From Actinomyces gerencseriae DSM 6844 (lineage in GTDB: Bacteria > Actinomycetota > Actinomycetes > Actinomycetales > Actinomycetaceae), in NCBI RefSeq assembly GCF_000429265.1, contig NZ_KE386871.1:443852-507851 (forward strand): 64,000 bases of DNA. Reading direction: 5' to 3'. The position numbers were made by a program, and so were the translations under genes. The notes under the pieces are model-generated. The model saw nothing but the letters and a program-made list of their open reading frames with translations. It ran no database searches and was not told the DNA's origin. Positions 54,494 through 63,992 of the stretch are shown in pieces. Position 1 is the first letter of the stretch. Every line of letters starts with the position of its first letter.

Positions 54494-56053
54494 ATGATCC
54501 GAGGACGCCGCAGGAGGACCGCGGCCATGGCGACTCTGGCGGCCTGCGCGCTGGGCGCCGTCCTGGCGGGTCTGAGCCCCATCGATGCGCGGGCCGACGA
54601 GACCCCGCCGCCGGTCAACCGGATCGTGCCGACCAGGCAGCCCCAGCAGCCCGCGCCGACCCAGCAGCCCGAGCAGCCCGCGCCGACCCAGCAGCCCACC
54701 CCGGAGCCGACGCCCGAGCCCACCCCGGAGCCGACTCCGGAGCCGACCCCCGAGCCGACCGAGACCGGACAGCCGACTCCGGAGCCGACGCCCGAGCCCA
54801 CCCCCCAGAAGCCGACTCACGACAACGCGATCTCGAACTGCGAGGAGGGACGGCAGACGCTCGTCCCCACGGTCCCCCCGATCGTCTCCCAGATCGGGAT
54901 GGAACGGGCGTGGTCGCTCACCAAGGGCGGCGGCGTGACCGTCGCCGTCGTCGACTCGGGTATCGCGGAGGCCAATCCGCACTTCGACGGGGCGCTCGCC
55001 GCGGGCGTCGACCTGACCAGAGCCGGTGGGGCCACCGAGGACGCCAGCGGGCAGGGCACGGCCGTCGCCGGAGCCATCGGGGCGCGCAGCGTGTCGGGCT
55101 CCGGCCTGGTCGGCCTGGCCAGCGAGGCCACGCTCATGCCCGTGCGGGTCTTCACGACCACCTCGAGCGACGCATCGGGATCGAGAACGGCAACGGGGAT
55201 GGCAACGGGGAGGAGCCCTCAGGGCCCCCAGACTCCTCAGGGCCCCCAGGGCCCCCAGCCCGAGCGGACGGCGGAGGGCATCCGCTGGGCGGTCGATAAC
55301 GGGGCGCGGGTCATCGTCGTGCCCCAGGCGCTGACGGAGGACGCCCCCGCTCTCCGGGAGGCGACCGAGCACGCGATCGACTCGGGCGCCCTCGTCGTCG
55401 CCAGCACGGGCGACCGCTCGCAGAGCTCCCAGGGCTCCAAGGACGAGGATGAGAGCCCGGTGCGCTATCCGGCCGCCTACGACGGCGTCCTCGGAGTGAC
55501 GGCGCTCACCTCCCAGGGATCGGCGTCCGAGGCCGCCCTGCGCAACGAGGGCATCGATCTCGCAGTCCCGGCGCAGTCCGAGACATCCGCCTTCCTGGGC
55601 GACGGCGACTGCGTCATCGCCCAGGAGTCGCCCTCCTCCGCCCTGGCGACCGGGTACGCGGGGGGCGTCGCGGCCCTGGTCGCAGCGGCCCATCCGGACG
55701 AGACCCCGGCGGACTGGGCCTACCGGCTGACGGTGACGGCGCTGCGCACGACGCCGGCGGAGTGGAGCTCGTCAGTGGGGTGGGGCACGATCGCGCCCTA
55801 CTCCGCGCTCACGTTCATCAATGACGGCACCGCCCTGGGACCCGCGAACCCGCGCGGCTCCCGCACGCTCGAGACCGCCGCCCCGGTGATGGCGACGCCG
55901 CCGCAGCCGGACCTCGGTCCGCAACGGCGCCAGCGCCTGGCGGGTACAGTCGGCCTCGGCGGCGCAACGGCCCTGACTCTGGCGCTGATCGCGTCGCAGG
56001 CGCCTCGTCGCGCGGATGCCCGCACGAAGAAGGGAGAACCCCATGCCCGATAG
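54494..56053 (+). CDS. mycP: Mycosin-like subtilase with degenerate active site (pseudoprotease)
   Basis: Structural partner of ESX complexes. It has a signal peptide (MIRGRRRRTAAMATLAACAL...), a long EPTP-rich linker, a subtilase domain and a C-terminal transmembrane helix (LAGTVGLGGATALTLALI). In known mycosins the triad is Asp-His-Ser. Here the Asp remains (TVAVVDSGI, residue 154), but the His motif GHGTxVAG reads GQGTAVAG (Gln187), the Ser motif GTSxATP reads SSALATG (Ala383), and the oxyanion Asn of AAGN is Asp in STGD. So the protein is predicted proteolytically dead. ATG 54494 has GGAG 6 nt upstream; ATG 54458 overlapping eccB is an alternative. Confidence 0.88.
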   Translation: MIRGRRRRTAAMATLAACALGAVLAGLSPIDARADETPPPVNRIVPTRQPQQPAPTQQPEQPAPTQQPTPEPTPEPTPEPTPEPTPEPTETGQPTPEPTPEPTPQKPTHDNAISNCEEGRQTLVPTVPPIVSQIGMERAWSLTKGGGVTVAVVDSGIAEANPHFDGALAAGVDLTRAGGATEDASGQGTAVAGAIGARSVSGSGLVGLASEATLMPVRVFTTTSSDASGSRTATGMATGRSPQGPQTPQGPQGPQPERTAEGIRWAVDNGARVIVVPQALTEDAPALREATEHAIDSGALVVASTGDRSQSSQGSKDEDESPVRYPAAYDGVLGVTALTSQGSASEAALRNEGIDLAVPAQSETSAFLGDGDCVIAQESPSSALATGYAGGVAALVAAAHPDETPADWAYRLTVTALRTTPAEWSSSVGWGTIAPYSALTFINDGTALGPANPRGSRTLETAAPVMATPPQPDLGPQRRQRLAGTVGLGGATALTLALIASQAPRRADARTKKGEPHAR

Positions 56054-56528
56054 GTTCGAGCTCGCCGCGCAGCGGGCGCAGGAGCAGGTGGACAGCTGGC
56101 TACGGCAGTCGCAGGAGCAGGCGGAGACGGCGCAGCGCGTGTCCAAGCAGGTCGACGCCATCCGCGAGACGGAGACGGCGAGCGACCGCACGGTCACCGT
56201 GACTGTCGACGCCGGGGGCAGGCTCGTGGACCTCAAGCTCACGAGGGAGGCGATGGACCTGTTCCCCTCCGACCTGGCGACGACTATTCTTGACTGCGTC
56301 GACAAGGCGCGCTCGCGGGCCGGCGCGAAGGCGTCGAAGATCGCCTCGGACGCCTGGGGCGCGGAGTCGGATCTGGCCCAGCGGATGCGAAAGGCCTACG
56401 GTCCCCGGACGGAGGGCGCGTCGGACGCCCCGGATCCCGGCAGTGGCCGGGACTCGCGCAGCCGGGGCTCACGGGGTCCCGGCGTGGGACCGGATGGCAT
56501 GATCGGTTTCAATCGAGGAGGTCGGTAA
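56043..56528 (+). CDS. YbaB/EbfC-family protein (EspL-like)
   Basis: 161 residues: a helical start (QRAQEQVDSWLRQSQEQAETAQRVSKQ), a beta segment typical of YbaB (VTVTVDAGGRLVDLKLTREAM), and a disordered Ser/Arg/Gly tail. Relatives sit in ESX loci (EspL) and as nucleoid-associated proteins; here the context favours a T7SS chaperone-type role. It overlaps the mycP stop by 11 bp and the next gene by 1 bp. Confidence 0.8.
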   Translation: MPDRFELAAQRAQEQVDSWLRQSQEQAETAQRVSKQVDAIRETETASDRTVTVTVDAGGRLVDLKLTREAMDLFPSDLATTILDCVDKARSRAGAKASKIASDAWGAESDLAQRMRKAYGPRTEGASDAPDPGSGRDSRSRGSRGPGVGPDGMIGFNRGGR

Positions 56529-56833
56529 TGGCGGATCTTGAGGTCTCCCCCGAGGTGTGGCGCACGCACGCCTCGCACGTGGACCAGGTCAAGGACGGTC
56601 TCGGCACGGCGGCGTCGGCGTCGCAGGCGGCGATGGCGGGGCTGCCCTTCGGCCTCCTGTGCACTCCCCTGTTCCTGCCGCCCTACGAGATCGCCAAGAC
56701 CGCGTTCGACCAGGGCCTGTCCTCGACGTCCAAGCAGATCGGAACGGGCGCCTCGACGCTGCGCCAGGTGGCCTCGAGCTTCGAGACGACCGACGCCGAC
56801 GTGGCGAGTCGGGGGCAGCAGTACTACCTCTGA
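56528..56833 (+). CDS. EspC-like type VII secretion target
   Basis: 101 residues, helical, resembling the EspC/T7SS-target family: LEVSPEVWRTHASHVDQVKDG, a central Cys/Gly/Pro-rich loop (LPFGLLCTPLF) and a C-terminal helix ending in FETTDADVASRG. The start ATG overlaps the YbaB stop, so the two are coupled and may form a chaperone-substrate pair. No WxG motif is present. Confidence 0.75.
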   Translation: MADLEVSPEVWRTHASHVDQVKDGLGTAASASQAAMAGLPFGLLCTPLFLPPYEIAKTAFDQGLSSTSKQIGTGASTLRQVASSFETTDADVASRGQQYYL

Positions 56834-56952
56834 CTCCGGGGAAGCGGCGGCGGCGCCTCCTGCTCGGCCCCGTCCCCGTCGGCGCCCCGGCGGAGGATCG
56901 GGGAGGGGTGGGAGGCGCCGCCGGTCAGCGCCGGTGAGTCGCAGCGCCGCGG

Positions 56953-57777
56953 TCAGCGCAGGTCGAAGCGCCGCTCCTGGCTCTCGCGCACCGCCTGGTG
57001 AACGCCCAGCGCCCCGGACAGCGGCACGTACTGGTGAGTCTCGCGGGTGTAGCCGCGGGAGACGGCCCACTGCCAGATGCGGTTGCACTCGGCCACGCCC
57101 TTGGCCTCGATCGCAGGGATCCAGGGTCCCGTCCACGACAGGCCCATCAGCTCCAGGTCGCCGCCGTCGGGCAGGACGACGCAGGCGAAGGCGCGGTTGG
57201 CGCCGCTGCTGCTTCCCGGGGCGATCCGCACGTACAGTCCAGTGCGCGAGGCGGGCCAGGGGTAGCTTCGTTCCCTGCCGATGGCGCGCACATGGATGCC
57301 CGTGGGATCCAGCACAGTGCGTATCGAGAGCATGAAGGCGGCGCCCGGCAGGGCGAGGGCCGCGACGATCGCCAGGATGACGGCGTTGCCGATGGTCCCC
57401 TTGTCGCTCACAAGGTTCACCACGACGCCGTAGAGGCTCACGAGTCCGAAGCCTCCGCCGACCAGCGGCAGGAACGCCGAGGAGAGGGTCGAGAAGGCGC
57501 GCAGCGTGATGCGCTCCCGGTTCGGGGGGATCGGCGCCCCGGGCGTATAGGCCGCGGGGCCGGGATCGGGAGAGTCTTGCCCATCAGTCGTCGGCCCGGC
57601 CGCGGCTCCCGGGACACCCCCGGGGCCGGATCGCGTCGCGGCCGACGGCACGATCCCGGATCCGTCCCGGCGCCCAGCCCCCTGCTCGACGTCGTGCGGC
57701 CGGATCCCGTCGGCCGCCCGGGGATCGTGGGCCGGGTCCTGTTGAGGCTGTTGAGGCTGTTGAGACTGCTGCATCAT
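56953..57777 (-). CDS. PH-domain-like membrane protein
   Basis: 274 residues: a Gln/Pro/Ala-rich disordered N-terminus (~85 residues), two transmembrane segments (LPLVGGGFGLVSLYGVVVNLV and GNAVILAIVAALALPGAAFML), then a bacterial PH-like domain (VLDPTGIHVRAIGRERSYPWPASRTGLYV) and a short amphipathic end. Function unknown. It is in opposite orientation to the surrounding T7SS genes. Confidence 0.75.
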   Translation of the reverse strand: MMQQSQQPQQPQQDPAHDPRAADGIRPHDVEQGAGRRDGSGIVPSAATRSGPGGVPGAAAGPTTDGQDSPDPGPAAYTPGAPIPPNRERITLRAFSTLSSAFLPLVGGGFGLVSLYGVVVNLVSDKGTIGNAVILAIVAALALPGAAFMLSIRTVLDPTGIHVRAIGRERSYPWPASRTGLYVRIAPGSSSGANRAFACVVLPDGGDLELMGLSWTGPWIPAIEAKGVAECNRIWQWAVSRGYTRETHQYVPLSGALGVHQAVRESQERRFDLR

Positions 57778-58015
57778 TGGACCCCCTGATGATTCACGAG
57801 ACAGGCTAGAGGATCGGCTCCACGACTCGGAAGGAGCTCGACGGCCCGTCCTCCAGCGCCCCGGGGCCTCGGGATGGGGCCGCCGCCAGTACCGCGATGG
57901 TGCTCCTGGGGCCTTCTCCCCATCCTCATGTCGTGTTGCACGTTCTCCTCACCACCGCATGTCCTTTAGGGTGGGCGCAGTTCCCCTGCGAGCCCCTTGG
58001 GAGGAAGGAGACACG

Positions 58016-58717
58016 ATGGCAGATCAGACGTCCGTCGACTACGACCAGGCATCCGTCAACTCCTCGGAGATGGCCACGGCCTCGGACCACGCGGATCCCG
58101 CGGCCACCACCATTGACAACGTCACCGTTAACCAGACGACCACCACCTGGAGCGACCACGCCGAGGCGACCACCTGCAAGGACGCCTACACCCGAGCGCT
58201 GGAGAACCTCAAGGCCTGCATCGAGGCCACCAAGGCGGACATCGACAAGCTCAAGACCAACTACGACAGGGCGGTCGCCGCCTTCCAGCAGGGCGATCTC
58301 GACACAGCGGCGGAGGCCGAGGGACTCATCCGGAACTGGAAGATGAACCGCACCCCCATCAACGCCCCCGCCCCTCCGCCCGCACCGGCCGACGGCTCCG
58401 TCCCGCCCTCCCTATCGCCCACGCCGAACCAGTACTCCGGCGGGTTCTGCCCCGTTCCGTCCTCCCCGCCCGCGGCCACGGCCCCGCCGTCCGGCGGCGA
58501 TCCCCGCACGCCCGCGCCGACTGCCTCCCCCTCGGGCGAGGAGCCCGGCACGCCCACGCCCACGACCCCGCCGTCCGGCACGCCCACGCCGACCGCCTCG
58601 CCGTCCGGCACCGCCCCCGGGGCGCCCACACCTACCGCCTCCCCCTCGGGCGAGGAGCCCGGCACACCCACGCCCACGGCGAGCCCCTCGGCCCCCCAGT
58701 CGACGTCCTCGCGCTGA
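58016..58717 (+). CDS. Probable T7SS substrate with Pro/Thr-rich tail
   Basis: 233 residues: a helical N-terminal half (NQTTTTWSDHAEATTCKDAY...LKTNYDRAVAAFQQGDL), then repeats of TASPSGEEPGTPTPT type. No Sec signal. A TWSD turn could substitute for WxG. ATG 58016 follows GGAGGAAGGAG. Position between the core genes and toxin, plus composition, suggest secretion by this ESX system; this is inference and no family is recognised. Confidence 0.65.
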   Translation: MADQTSVDYDQASVNSSEMATASDHADPAATTIDNVTVNQTTTTWSDHAEATTCKDAYTRALENLKACIEATKADIDKLKTNYDRAVAAFQQGDLDTAAEAEGLIRNWKMNRTPINAPAPPPAPADGSVPPSLSPTPNQYSGGFCPVPSSPPAATAPPSGGDPRTPAPTASPSGEEPGTPTPTTPPSGTPTPTASPSGTAPGAPTPTASPSGEEPGTPTPTASPSAPQSTSSR

Positions 58718-58804
58718 ATCACCGCACCGCGGCCGCCGACACCACCTCCGCGTCCCGCCCCCTCCTGCCCACAGCAAGCCCTAGACACACCCAAGGACAG
58801 CACC

Positions 58805-60244
58805 ATGGGCCTCAATGTCGACGAACTGAAGAAGATCAACGCCCTGTCGCTCGACGATCACACCGACGACACGAATCTGGACACGATCCGCTCCGAGCTG
58901 GTCTCCTGCGACGACTCCATCCGACTCATCGCCGGGTCCCCGGCCCTGACGGGCGAGACCCAGAACGCCGTCACCCAGGCCCTCGCCCAGCTGCAGGCGG
59001 AGGTGCGCAAGTGGCACCTGCTCGTCGGATCGGTCCACTCGCATCGCACCGTGGCCCGCGATGCCATGCGCACCGCCAAGCCGAAGTTCGACGACCTGCC
59101 GGCCACGACGGGCGACCAGGTGCACCAGGGCGTTCCGCTCCGCACGGAGTGCCAGACCGACATCGATCCCGATCCCCTGGTGGAGGCGCAGCGCGAGACC
59201 GCCGCGAGCGAGGCCATCAGGCCGATGGACGCGTCGCTGACGACGACGACCACCAACCTGAACCTGCTGGACTTCGCGCGTCCCCCCTTCGACCCCAACC
59301 GCACGATCGACCCGACCCCGCTGCACTCCCTCCCGCTGAACGGCGACGCCGGCGGGGGCGGCGAAGGCGCTGACCACTCAACGGGCTCCGGTGGCGGCAC
59401 GGGCACGGCCGGCGCGGGATACGCCGGCGGCGCCCCCGCAGCCGGTGGATCCACTGCAGCGGGCGGCCCTGCGATGGCGGGCGGGAACGGAACGACGGCA
59501 TCGCACGACGGAGCCCTGGGCGGCTCGGGCTCGACCGCGGGTCTCATCACCCCCGGCGCGCAGGCCGCCGGCAGCGTGTCGGGCATCGCCGACGCCGCGG
59601 GCCACTACGGCTCCGCCATGGACGGCCAGAGCACGAGCGGGCTCGACGGCCTGGTTCGCAACGGCTTCGTCAACAGTCATACGTCGGGAGCCTCGGCCGT
59701 TCCCATGGTCGCCGGGACCACCGGCAGCGCGTTCCTGGCCAACAGGTCGCGCGGCGCCAAGGGGTCGGGCCCCGGTCTCAAGGGCGCCGGCGGTCTCCTG
59801 GCGGGCTTGGCCGGTTTGGCCGGTCTCGCCGGTATCACTCGTGCCACGGGCGCCGCGATGGGGTCCGCTTCCGCCTACACGACGGCGCAGACCGCCTCCG
59901 GCGCAGCGGGCCTCGCCAACGCCGGGCAGGCCTCGTCCGCCCTCGGCGTCAACGGCACCACCGGCGCACCGGCGGCGGGCGCCACCGGCCCGGCGGGTCA
60001 GGGAACGGCCGCTGGACGAGGGGCCGGGGGCATGGGCGGACGCCCGATGGGCGGTGCTCCGGGGAGTGGCGCCGCCGGAGGTTCGCGACGCCGCCGGAAG
60101 CGCGCCCGGGGCACGTACGACGTGCCGGTCTTCGACGAGCCCGAGAGGCCCGTGCCCGGCGACCCGGGCCCCAGCGCCGAGGCGGGCTCGCGCGCCGACA
60201 TCGGCTGGGCCGGGAGGTGGACCGAGGAGTCCGACACGTGGTGA
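58805..60244 (+). CDS. Gly/Ala-rich probable T7SS substrate
   Basis: 479 residues: an alpha-helical N-terminal domain (~1-165, ELKKINALSL...LLDFARPPF), a Gly/Thr/Ala-rich middle with repeated GLAGLAGLAG and GTTG segments, and a basic patch (RRRRKRARG) near the C-terminus, ending in GWAGRWTEESDTW. It resembles large Gly-rich Esp/PPE-like substrates in layout only. Cotranscribed with 58016 (87-bp gap). Function unknown. Confidence 0.65.
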   Translation: MGLNVDELKKINALSLDDHTDDTNLDTIRSELVSCDDSIRLIAGSPALTGETQNAVTQALAQLQAEVRKWHLLVGSVHSHRTVARDAMRTAKPKFDDLPATTGDQVHQGVPLRTECQTDIDPDPLVEAQRETAASEAIRPMDASLTTTTTNLNLLDFARPPFDPNRTIDPTPLHSLPLNGDAGGGGEGADHSTGSGGGTGTAGAGYAGGAPAAGGSTAAGGPAMAGGNGTTASHDGALGGSGSTAGLITPGAQAAGSVSGIADAAGHYGSAMDGQSTSGLDGLVRNGFVNSHTSGASAVPMVAGTTGSAFLANRSRGAKGSGPGLKGAGGLLAGLAGLAGLAGITRATGAAMGSASAYTTAQTASGAAGLANAGQASSALGVNGTTGAPAAGATGPAGQGTAAGRGAGGMGGRPMGGAPGSGAAGGSRRRRKRARGTYDVPVFDEPERPVPGDPGPSAEAGSRADIGWAGRWTEESDTW

Positions 60245-60368
60245 GCCCCGATGGTGCTGGACGGTCCCGTCCGACCACCCAGCACCATCCGTTGCTCGCC
60301 CACCCGCATGCTTTCAGGAGGTTGGTTGTGTTCCATGTCGGTTCTGTGATTCGTGGTGGTGTTTGGTC

Positions 60369-63083
60369 GTGAGCGAGAACTCGTTGGTGGCGTCGCGGCA
60401 GGATTCGACGTCGTTCTGGGCGGGTACGGGTCTGGGTGAGGACATCTCGGATCTGTCGGAGGCCATCGGCCAGGGCTCGTGGGCCCAGGGCACCATGGCC
60501 GGGATCGGGGCCGCCGCCGATGTCGCCTCCCTGGCCTTCAACCCCGTGGCCTCGGCCATCGGCTGGGTGGCCGGCTGGATCATGGATCACATCCCGCCCC
60601 TGCCCGACATGCTCGACAAGCTCACCGGGGACGCCGACGCCGTGCGCGCCGGCTCCCAGACCTGGACCAACATCTCCACCCACCTGAAGACCAAGGCCGC
60701 CGACCTGCGCGCCGACATCAGCGCCGACATGGCCGACCAAGTCGGCGCCGCCGCCGACGCCTGGCGCTCCCAGGGACAGGTCCTCACCGGCGCCCTGGAG
60801 TCCCTGTCGTCCCTGGCCGAGGGCATCTCCTCGGGCCTGGGCGTGGCCGCCACCCTGGTCCAGGTCGTCCACGACATGGTCCGCGACCTGATCGCCGAGG
60901 CCATCGGCATGTTCTTCCAGTCCGTCCTGGAGGAGGTCTTCACCCTGGGCCTGGCCACCCCCGCGGTCGCCGCCCAGATCAGCACCTGGGTCGCCGACAA
61001 GGTCACCAAGGTCACCCGCCGCGTGAACGACCTCATCTCCTCCTTCCAGGCCCTGTCCAAGCTCCTGAACAAGATCCAGCCCATCGTCACCCGCCTCAAG
61101 AGCGTCCTGGACAAGATCGGCAGCGTCACCGACAAGGCCGCCGACGCCGGCCACGCCACCGGACGCCGCATCAACCAGGCCCTGGGACGAACCCCCAACA
61201 CCACCCACGCCACCACCACCGCCACCCACACCACCGCACACACCGCCCACGCCACCAGCGGAACCGGCGGGCACGGCGGCAGCCACGCCACCGACGGCGG
61301 ACACACCACCAGCAGCGGCAGCGGAACCGGCGGGCACGGCGGCGGCAGCAGCGGCCACAGCGCCACCAGCAGCGGCCACACCGGTGCCAGTGGCACCGGC
61401 GGGCACGGCTCGACCGGCGGGCACTCCAGCGCCGGCGGTGGAGAAACCGGCTCCCACGGCCCCACCGGCGGCGCCGACGGCGGCCGCACCGGGGCCGGGC
61501 ACACCGGCGCCGGCACGGGATCCGCCCACAGCACCAGCGACGGCGGGGCCGGGCACGCCAGCGGATCCCCCGGCACTGGCGGGCACGGCGGGACGAGCCC
61601 GTCCACCGCCAGCGCGCGCCCATCGACAGGCCCGTCCACCGGCAGCTCCGGTAGCAGCGGAACCGGCGGCACCAACGCAGGCGGTCATGGTCCCACCGGC
61701 TCCCACAGCCCCGCCAGCGGATCCGACCACAGCGGCACGGGCCCCGCCCACACCCCCACCAGCGGCGGCGAGCACACCGGGGCCGGCTCGACCGACGGGT
61801 CCGGCCACACCAGCAGCGGCCACGGTGGCGGGACGGGCCCGTCCACCACCGGCGGAACCGGCTCCCCCTACCGCGGCCTGGACCCCATCAAGGGCCCCAT
61901 CAACGAGGCCCCCACCCCCGCGACAACACCATCGGCACACCCCACCGGCACCACCGGCACACCCACCTACCACGGCCTCGACCCCGTCACCGGCCACACC
62001 CACACACCCGAAGCCCCGCACACACCACACGACGCCGGCGGAACCCACCCCGCCGGAGGCGACACCCCCAGCAGCACCGCCCACGCCAGCAGCGCGCCCG
62101 AGACCAGCGGGACCCACTCCGGCACGCACTCCGAGGACGCCCCCGCCACCGGCGGAACCCGCCACACCGGCACACCCGAAGCCCCGCACACCTCGCACGC
62201 TACCGGGGACACCACACCCACCAGCGGGACCCACGCCACGCCCGAGACCCCGCAGCACGCCCACGCCGCTGTGTCCGAGGCCGGCAGCAGCCACACCAAC
62301 GGCACACCCGCCGCCGGCGCCCACGCCCCCAGCAGTCCCCACACTGCCGGGGGCGGCACACCCACCAGCGGCGGGATGCACCACACCGGCGCCCCCGACG
62401 CGACAGGCAAGCCAGCCGGCGCCCACGACGCCACCAGCCCCAAGGGAGACGATCCGCACCCCCAACGTCCCGAAGGCAAGGATCCTGACACCTCCCGCCC
62501 TGAGGACGGCGAATCGATATCTTCGCGTTCCAACGACGATAACGTTTCTCAGTCAGAGAGCGATGAGACGACATCCGCCACTCGCTCAGAGGAAGAATCG
62601 CCTAAGAACGAAAACGATGACGCCAACGCGCACACTGACAGGAAAGGGGACGACGACACATTTACGCCGCAAAAGGAGGCGGGTAAGCATGATCCGAACG
62701 TCAACCACGGAACCTATGTGGACGACGATGGCACACCCCATATCAGCCCGGACGACGATCGCCCCTACCTGGACCCAGATAATCGACCTAGTTTCCGACA
62801 GGGGGTTCCCGAAGACACTTGGAACCTCACAGCCTCCCAACACGGCGGCCACGTGTACGATCCTCTAACCGGAGAAGAGATTCAGTGGACAGCTGGCGAT
62901 CCCCGCCGAGGCGTTTGGGATATGGGCCACAAACCCGAACATCAGTACCGTGATATCTGGAGAAGCTATGTTGACGGGCAGTTGACACCTCAGGAGTTTC
63001 GCGACTGGTATAATAACCCATCACACTACCGTCCTGAGTTTCCATCATCCAACCGCAGTCATAGAGCCGAGGGTATAGGTTAA
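60369..63083 (+). CDS. Polymorphic toxin with C-terminal GH-E nuclease domain
   Basis: 904 residues. Residues 1-275 form a helical export domain; 280-690 are low-complexity His/Gly/Thr/Ser repeats (TSGTGGHGG type). From about 710 an acidic linker leads to a C-terminal nuclease: RRGVWDMGHKPEHQYRDIWR, then LTPQEFRDWYNNPSHYRPEF and PSSNRSHRAEG. This is the GH-E signature of HNH/Endo VII-type toxins. The DNA of the toxin tip (from ~62480) is clearly less GC-rich than the rest, typical of exchanged toxin tips. Start GTG 60369. Two immunity genes follow. DNase activity is predicted. Confidence 0.85.
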   Translation: MSENSLVASRQDSTSFWAGTGLGEDISDLSEAIGQGSWAQGTMAGIGAAADVASLAFNPVASAIGWVAGWIMDHIPPLPDMLDKLTGDADAVRAGSQTWTNISTHLKTKAADLRADISADMADQVGAAADAWRSQGQVLTGALESLSSLAEGISSGLGVAATLVQVVHDMVRDLIAEAIGMFFQSVLEEVFTLGLATPAVAAQISTWVADKVTKVTRRVNDLISSFQALSKLLNKIQPIVTRLKSVLDKIGSVTDKAADAGHATGRRINQALGRTPNTTHATTTATHTTAHTAHATSGTGGHGGSHATDGGHTTSSGSGTGGHGGGSSGHSATSSGHTGASGTGGHGSTGGHSSAGGGETGSHGPTGGADGGRTGAGHTGAGTGSAHSTSDGGAGHASGSPGTGGHGGTSPSTASARPSTGPSTGSSGSSGTGGTNAGGHGPTGSHSPASGSDHSGTGPAHTPTSGGEHTGAGSTDGSGHTSSGHGGGTGPSTTGGTGSPYRGLDPIKGPINEAPTPATTPSAHPTGTTGTPTYHGLDPVTGHTHTPEAPHTPHDAGGTHPAGGDTPSSTAHASSAPETSGTHSGTHSEDAPATGGTRHTGTPEAPHTSHATGDTTPTSGTHATPETPQHAHAAVSEAGSSHTNGTPAAGAHAPSSPHTAGGGTPTSGGMHHTGAPDATGKPAGAHDATSPKGDDPHPQRPEGKDPDTSRPEDGESISSRSNDDNVSQSESDETTSATRSEEESPKNENDDANAHTDRKGDDDTFTPQKEAGKHDPNVNHGTYVDDDGTPHISPDDDRPYLDPDNRPSFRQGVPEDTWNLTASQHGGHVYDPLTGEEIQWTAGDPRRGVWDMGHKPEHQYRDIWRSYVDGQLTPQEFRDWYNNPSHYRPEFPSSNRSHRAEGIG

Positions 63084-63136
63084 CCACCGCCTCCCTTTGC
63101 TTCCATTGATGACTTGAGTTTGAGGAAAGGTCCATC

Positions 63137-63661
63137 ATGGATATTTCGATGAGCGCGCGCATGAAGAAGTCGCCGGAGCCGTTCTTCGCCGCGTACAAGC
63201 CCGGGGACGAGCAGCGCCGCTTCTACGGCAGGTCGCTGCTCATGTGCGCCATCGCCAACACCGACATGAACACGCGGTACACGATCGCGGACTTTCTCAT
63301 CGAGCGCGATGCCCTCATCGGACCACCCGGATCCGAGGGGCACACGCCCCTGCACGTGCTGTTCAGCCACACCCACCGCAACGTCGCCCGCGACCTGACC
63401 ATCGCACGCTGGCTGATCGACAACGGCGTGAACATCAACGCCACGGACAGGCGCGGTACCGTGGCCATGTGCGAGCTCATCACCGGAGGCATGTCCGACC
63501 AGGAGCTCGCACCTCTGTACGACCTCATGCTCGCCCAGCCCGACCTGGACCTCACCATCGCCAACGCCGTGGGCCGCACGCCGATCGACATCGCCGACCG
63601 ACTGCCGCACCGCACCGCCATCGCCGACCGCATGAAGGAGTATGTCCGTGAGCACGCCTGA
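63137..63661 (+). CDS. Ankyrin-repeat immunity protein
   Basis: 174 residues with ankyrin-like repeats: GRSLLMCAIANTDMNTRYTI, EGHTPLHVLFSHTHRNVARD, RGTVAMCELITGG and VGRTPIDIADRLPHR. Ankyrin proteins commonly neutralise polymorphic nuclease toxins. ATG 63137 follows AGGAAAGG. It lies 53 bp after the GH-E toxin and overlaps the next immunity gene, so it probably protects the producer. Confidence 0.8.
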   Translation: MDISMSARMKKSPEPFFAAYKPGDEQRRFYGRSLLMCAIANTDMNTRYTIADFLIERDALIGPPGSEGHTPLHVLFSHTHRNVARDLTIARWLIDNGVNINATDRRGTVAMCELITGGMSDQELAPLYDLMLAQPDLDLTIANAVGRTPIDIADRLPHRTAIADRMKEYVREHA

Positions 63662-63992
63662 GTTCACCGAGTTCATCAAGGACTCCGGGGGCTGCCTGGT
63701 CTCCCGCAACATCATCGACGGCCGGGGCCACATCAAGTGGGCCCGCCGGGAGAAGTCCGTCAACCCCGTCGACAACGGATGGCGGATCCTGTCCGACGCC
63801 GACACCGACGACTTCCTCAACACGCCCGGCAACCTCGTCGTGGCCAGCTTCAACTCCATCGCCAACATCGAGCCCGCCCTGATCGGCATCTACACCCTGC
63901 CCGTGGGCACCGACCTCCAGCTCGTCGTCCACAACGGACGCCGCCGCTGGTACGACAACACCACCGGCCAGGACATCACCGACCAACTGTAG
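63648..63992 (+). CDS. DUF2185/Imm33-like immunity protein
   Basis: 114 residues matching the DUF2185 (Imm33) pattern: GGCLVSRNIIDGRGHIKWAR, then REKSVNPVDNGWRILSDADT and IGIYTLPVGTDLQL. GTG 63648 stands 7 nt after AGGAG; ATG 63642 is an alternative two codons earlier. It overlaps the ankyrin gene. It may protect against the toxin encoded at 60369 or against a related one beyond the window. Confidence 0.8.
   Translation: MSTPEFTEFIKDSGGCLVSRNIIDGRGHIKWARREKSVNPVDNGWRILSDADTDDFLNTPGNLVVASFNSIANIEPALIGIYTLPVGTDLQLVVHNGRRRWYDNTTGQDITDQL

Noticed and set aside
59949..62465. A minus-strand open frame opposite the toxin repeats
   Set aside because: It reflects repeats of the plus-strand His/Gly/Thr coding sequence; it has no start signal or family.
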